The notes under the pieces: generated by a model
The model's database searches: none
Told to the model about the DNA's origin: nothing
Seen by the model: only the letters and a program-made list of their open reading frames with translations
Part shown: one piece after another, positions 7,220 to 9,102 of the stretch
Layout: each line of letters starts with the position of its first letter
Position numbering within the stretch: position 1 is the first letter of the stretch
NCBI GenBank assembly: GCA_903932805.1
Contig: CAIZHO010000415.1
Location: forward strand, 1 to 9,102
DNA length: 9,102 bases
DNA from: an uncultured Roseiflexaceae bacterium
GTDB lineage: Bacteria > Chloroflexota > Chloroflexia > Chloroflexales > Roseiflexaceae
Reading direction: 5' to 3'
Translations under genes and position numbers: made by a program

Positions 7220-8473
7220 ATGCAGAAGGGTGCAGAATACATCGTCACGCCACATGCGATGGCACAAGGCGGCGATGCGGTTGGGCGCATTGATGGCTTG
7301 GCATGCTTTATCCCAGGTGCGTTACCTGGTGAAGAAGTGAAAGTCAAAATCACCCAGGTGAACTCGAGTTATGTGCGTGCAGAAATCCTCGAGATTATCG
7401 CGCCGTCGGCTGATCGGGTGCCGGTGGTTCATCCTGGGGCTCCGAACATGGAGTGGCAACATATTGATCCGGTTGCACAGCTGTCGTACAAAGTCAAAAT
7501 ACTTCATGATCAATTGGTGCACATTGGCAAGCTCGTCGACGTGCCCGAAATCCAGAAGGTGATCGGTTCACCCGCGTGGCAATATCGAAACAACGCCCGC
7601 CTCCATGGGTATGGCAACTATCTTGGGTATCGCGCAGACGGTAGCAAGCACGTTACCGAAGTCACCGAAGACCCCTTGTTGCAACCCGCGTTGCAGCATG
7701 TCGTGAAGGCATTGCGGGCTGCGGTTGCAACGCATCCGCCCGAGCCGCGAACCAATTGGAGTGTTGTCCTGCGTCTCAGTGAAACGACCGGGGATGTCGT
7801 CGCTGCAATCAACGATTTACCCAATCGTATCGCCATTCAGATTCGCGATGCATGGGTGGCAGCGTGCCCGAATGTCATCGGCGTGCGTATGCCATGGGGT
7901 GCCGTCGATGGGGCCGAAACCGTCAATGAGCTGCATTATGGGGTGTCTCTCGACCTTGGGGCAACCACGTTCTTTCAAGTGTCGCTCGGAGCTGCTCGTG
8001 CGTTGTGTGACACCGTGCTGAGTGGTCTCGGTGACATCACTGATCAGCGCATTGTTGACGCGTACTGTGGTGCAGGCACGTTCACGTTACCGCTCGCACT
8101 CCAGTGCGGTCGTGTGATTGGTATCGAAGAATATGCACCGGCTGTGGCTAATGGCCAAGCGAATGCATGGAACAATAAGCTCGAAAACGTTGAATGGTTT
8201 GCCGAATCGGTCGAAAAGGGCATCATGCACGTGCACAACGCGGATGCAGTGGTGCTTGATCCACCACGAAAGGGCTGCCACCCGGAGGTCATTCAGTCGT
8301 TGCATCGCTTCAAACCAACCAAAATCGCCTATGTGTCATGCCATCCCGGCACATTAGCACGTGATTTGGGACTCATCGTCGCCGGTGGGTACCGTATCAC
8401 AGCGGTGAGTTGTGTCGACTGCTTCCCCCAGACGTCGCATGTCGAGAGCGTTGTAATCCTCGAGCGGGTTTGA
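7220..8473 (+). CDS. TRAM-domain 23S rRNA/tRNA m5U methyltransferase, RlmD (RumA)/TrmA family
   Basis: A 417-residue cytoplasmic enzyme that transfers a methyl group from S-adenosylmethionine to C5 of a uridine in RNA, most likely 23S rRNA. Residues 1-60 form a TRAM RNA-binding domain (GDAVGRIDG, then FIPGALPGEEV). The WQHIDPVAQLSYK segment is the family's central-domain signature. The catalytic domain has FFQVSLGAA, the SAM motif DAYCGAGTF (280-288), DPPRKG from Asp347, the catalytic Cys374 in YVSCHPGTLARDL, and the general base Glu409 in HVESVV. The four cysteines that hold the [4Fe-4S] cluster in E. coli RumA are absent: HPGAPNMEWQH replaces the CGGC region and EDPLLQPAL lacks the fourth. 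Iron-free relatives such as RlmCD exist, so the exact uridine target (U747, U1939 or tRNA U54) cannot be assigned. The ATG at 7220 follows GGGG (7211-7214) by five bases; in-frame upstream ATGs lie before the TRAM domain and lack a site. Confidence 0.93.
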   Translation: MQKGAEYIVTPHAMAQGGDAVGRIDGLACFIPGALPGEEVKVKITQVNSSYVRAEILEIIAPSADRVPVVHPGAPNMEWQHIDPVAQLSYKVKILHDQLVHIGKLVDVPEIQKVIGSPAWQYRNNARLHGYGNYLGYRADGSKHVTEVTEDPLLQPALQHVVKALRAAVATHPPEPRTNWSVVLRLSETTGDVVAAINDLPNRIAIQIRDAWVAACPNVIGVRMPWGAVDGAETVNELHYGVSLDLGATTFFQVSLGAARALCDTVLSGLGDITDQRIVDAYCGAGTFTLPLALQCGRVIGIEEYAPAVANGQANAWNNKLENVEWFAESVEKGIMHVHNADAVVLDPPRKGCHPEVIQSLHRFKPTKIAYVSCHPGTLARDLGLIVAGGYRITAVSCVDCFPQTSHVESVVILERV

Positions 8474-8481
8474 GCACCCGC
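8464..8481 (+). terminator. Hairpin spanning the methyltransferase stop codon
   Basis: GCGGGT (8464-8469) pairs with ACCCGC (8476-8481) around a six-base loop that contains the TGA stop. A short run of four T follows ten bases later (8492-8495). The stem is GC-rich but the T-run is short and distant, so this is a weak terminator candidate, perhaps acting together with the hairpins just downstream. Confidence 0.35.
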
Positions 8482-8487
8482 GACGCG

Positions 8488-8510
8488 AGCGTTTTCAATC
8501 TCCGTACGCT
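8488..8510 (+). repeat. Stem after the methyltransferase gene
   Basis: AGCGT (8488-8492) pairs with ACGCT (8506-8510) around a 13-base loop. The stem is short, but it sits between two other stems. Confidence 0.25.
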
Positions 8511-8515
8511 ACATA

Positions 8516-8536
8516 GTGACAGAGCAGGTTTGTCAC
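8516..8536 (+). repeat. Six-base-pair hairpin
   Basis: GTGACA (8516-8521) is the reverse complement of TGTCAC (8531-8536), with a nine-base loop. It ends on the base where the next, larger stem begins. Confidence 0.4.
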
Positions 8537-8572
8537 GCTCACAGTGGGCATGTGTTTGAATGCCCGAGAGCG
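8536..8572 (+). repeat. Two-part stem-loop, eleven base pairs with an internal loop
   Basis: The outer stem is CGCTC (8536-8540) with GAGCG (8568-8572). An asymmetric internal loop follows (ACAGT against GA). The inner stem is GGGCAT (8546-8551) with ATGCCC (8560-8565), closing an eight-base loop. The sequence after it is purine-rich and has no T-run, so it looks more like a structured RNA element or a transcript-end stabiliser than a simple terminator. Confidence 0.45.
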
Positions 8573-8690
8573 ATTAGAGGTATGAATACGCAATTGGCAG
8601 TTTTCTGCTGATAACGCCTCGCCAGCTTTTGCAGTGCTGTGGGGCTATGCGACGATGGTGATTTCGAGCGCAGTCGGCACTGTGTATGCG

Positions 8691-8707
8691 TCGTTGTGCA
8701 ACAACGA
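8691..8707. promoter_or_regulatory. Perfect 17-base dyad, operator candidate
   Basis: TCGTTGT (8691-8697) and ACAACGA (8701-8707) are exact reverse complements around GCA. Seven-base arms with an odd centre match the form of a dimeric repressor site. It lies about 130 bases before the acetyltransferase start, within reach of its promoter region. As RNA it would form a tight three-base-loop hairpin. Confidence 0.45.
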
Positions 8708-8835
8708 TTGTCTCGATGTAAAGCGGTATGTTGCTTTGACGCGAACCTGCATGTACGGCAATCGTGATTGTCGACGAATGACAGGGACGCGCCTAGGCAG
8801 GCAATTCACCATTGAATATGCAATTGAGGATTGGA

Positions 8836-9102
8836 ATGCTGCACATTGACCTCAAACAGGCAGAAGTATCTGATTGCGGGTTATTGGCGCTTTTGAATCG
8901 TGCGTTGATTATTGCTGAGCAGTCTGATAACACGATGTCCTACGGAGCGTTGGTCGAACGCATGCAGGGGTTTTTGGTAAGCACATACCAAGCCTGGCTG
9001 TTTCGCGCAGATGGGGTGGTAGTTGGGTATGCTTTGGTTGACATGAGCGTCGAACCAAAGTATGTGCGTCATTTTTGCATCGTCGAATCGATGCGCGGCC
9101 AA
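8836..9102 (+). CDS. GNAT-family N-acetyltransferase (partial, 3' end beyond the window)
   Basis: The first 89 residues of a protein that runs off the window edge in frame. GNAT enzymes transfer an acetyl group from acetyl-CoA to an amine on a protein, antibiotic, amino acid or small molecule. Visible features are an N-terminal helix region (DCGLLALLNRAL), the strand DGVVVGYALVDMS at about residues 59-71, and PKYVRHFCIVESMRGQ at 74-89. The last matches the family's motif A strand and the start of the R/Q-x-x-G-x-G/A acetyl-CoA pyrophosphate loop, which would continue past the edge. The ATG at 8836 follows GAGGA (8826-8830) by five bases. An in-frame ATG at 8818 would add six residues and has no such site. 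The substrate cannot be predicted from this part. Confidence 0.8.
   Translation, partial: MLHIDLKQAEVSDCGLLALLNRALIIAEQSDNTMSYGALVERMQGFLVSTYQAWLFRADGVVVGYALVDMSVEPKYVRHFCIVESMRGQ

Larger units (their letters stand above)
8474..8835. other. Gene-free intergenic stretch of about 360 bases rich in hairpins
   Basis: No well-supported gene was found. One 71-codon frame from 8634 crosses it but has no ribosome binding site, contains a dyad and overlaps the next gene. The first 100 bases hold four consecutive stems (8464-8481, 8488-8510, 8516-8536 and 8536-8572), and a perfect 17-base dyad lies at 8691-8707. A clear promoter for the downstream acetyltransferase gene was not found; the TTGACG at 8736-8741 lacks a -10 at a usual distance. 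Confidence 0.55.

Noticed and set aside
8741..8835. Promoter for the acetyltransferase gene using TTGACG at 8736-8741
   Set aside because: No -10-like hexamer occurs at 16-18 bases; the nearest candidates are at unsuitable distances.
8634..8849. A 71-codon frame on the + strand with several Cys (CNNDC and C-x6-C patterns)
   Set aside because: It has no ribosome binding site at its GTG, contains the perfect dyad at 8691-8707, overlaps the start of the well-supported acetyltransferase gene by 14 bases, and resembles no family I know. A small real protein is not excluded.

Overview
The window comes from a bacterium with a peptidoglycan envelope. Base composition looks close to half G+C by eye, GTG starts sit behind good GAGG-type ribosome binding sites, and TGA acts as a normal stop. 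The lineage cannot be fixed from the sequence alone. The compact phosphohexomutase, the short MurJ and the iron-sulfur-free RumA-type methyltransferase would fit a Chloroflexota-like or other deep-branching lineage, but that is only an impression. All supported genes are on the + strand.

Layout: 1-97 is probably the very end of an upstream gene. 98-662 is a gene-free stretch of about 565 bases with hairpins and a degenerate direct repeat. 663-2963 encodes a large multi-pass membrane protein of the YfhO type. After a 125-base gap with consensus-like promoter hexamers come three closely spaced genes: a phosphomannomutase/phosphoglucomutase (3089-4438), a MurJ-type lipid II flippase (4478-5833) and a membrane-anchored serine hydrolase of the beta-lactamase/DD-peptidase superfamily (5883-7091). 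Then follow a small dyad overlapping a possible -10 box and a TRAM-domain RNA m5U methyltransferase (7220-8473). 8474-8835 is a second gene-free stretch with several hairpins, and the window ends inside a GNAT acetyltransferase (8836 to the edge).

The first four full genes have a common theme. YfhO-like proteins work on surface glycans at the outer face of the membrane. The hexomutase supplies sugar 1-phosphates for nucleotide sugars. MurJ exports the peptidoglycan precursor. The serine hydrolase faces outward and may act on peptidoglycan stem peptides or another ester or amide. This reads as a cell-envelope cluster followed by unrelated housekeeping genes.

I found no mobile element, CRISPR array, tRNA, rRNA or defence system, and nothing that clearly makes up a new multi-gene system. 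The points most worth a second look are the apparent 12-segment MurJ, the loss of all iron-sulfur cysteines in the methyltransferase, and the hairpin-rich intergenic regions.
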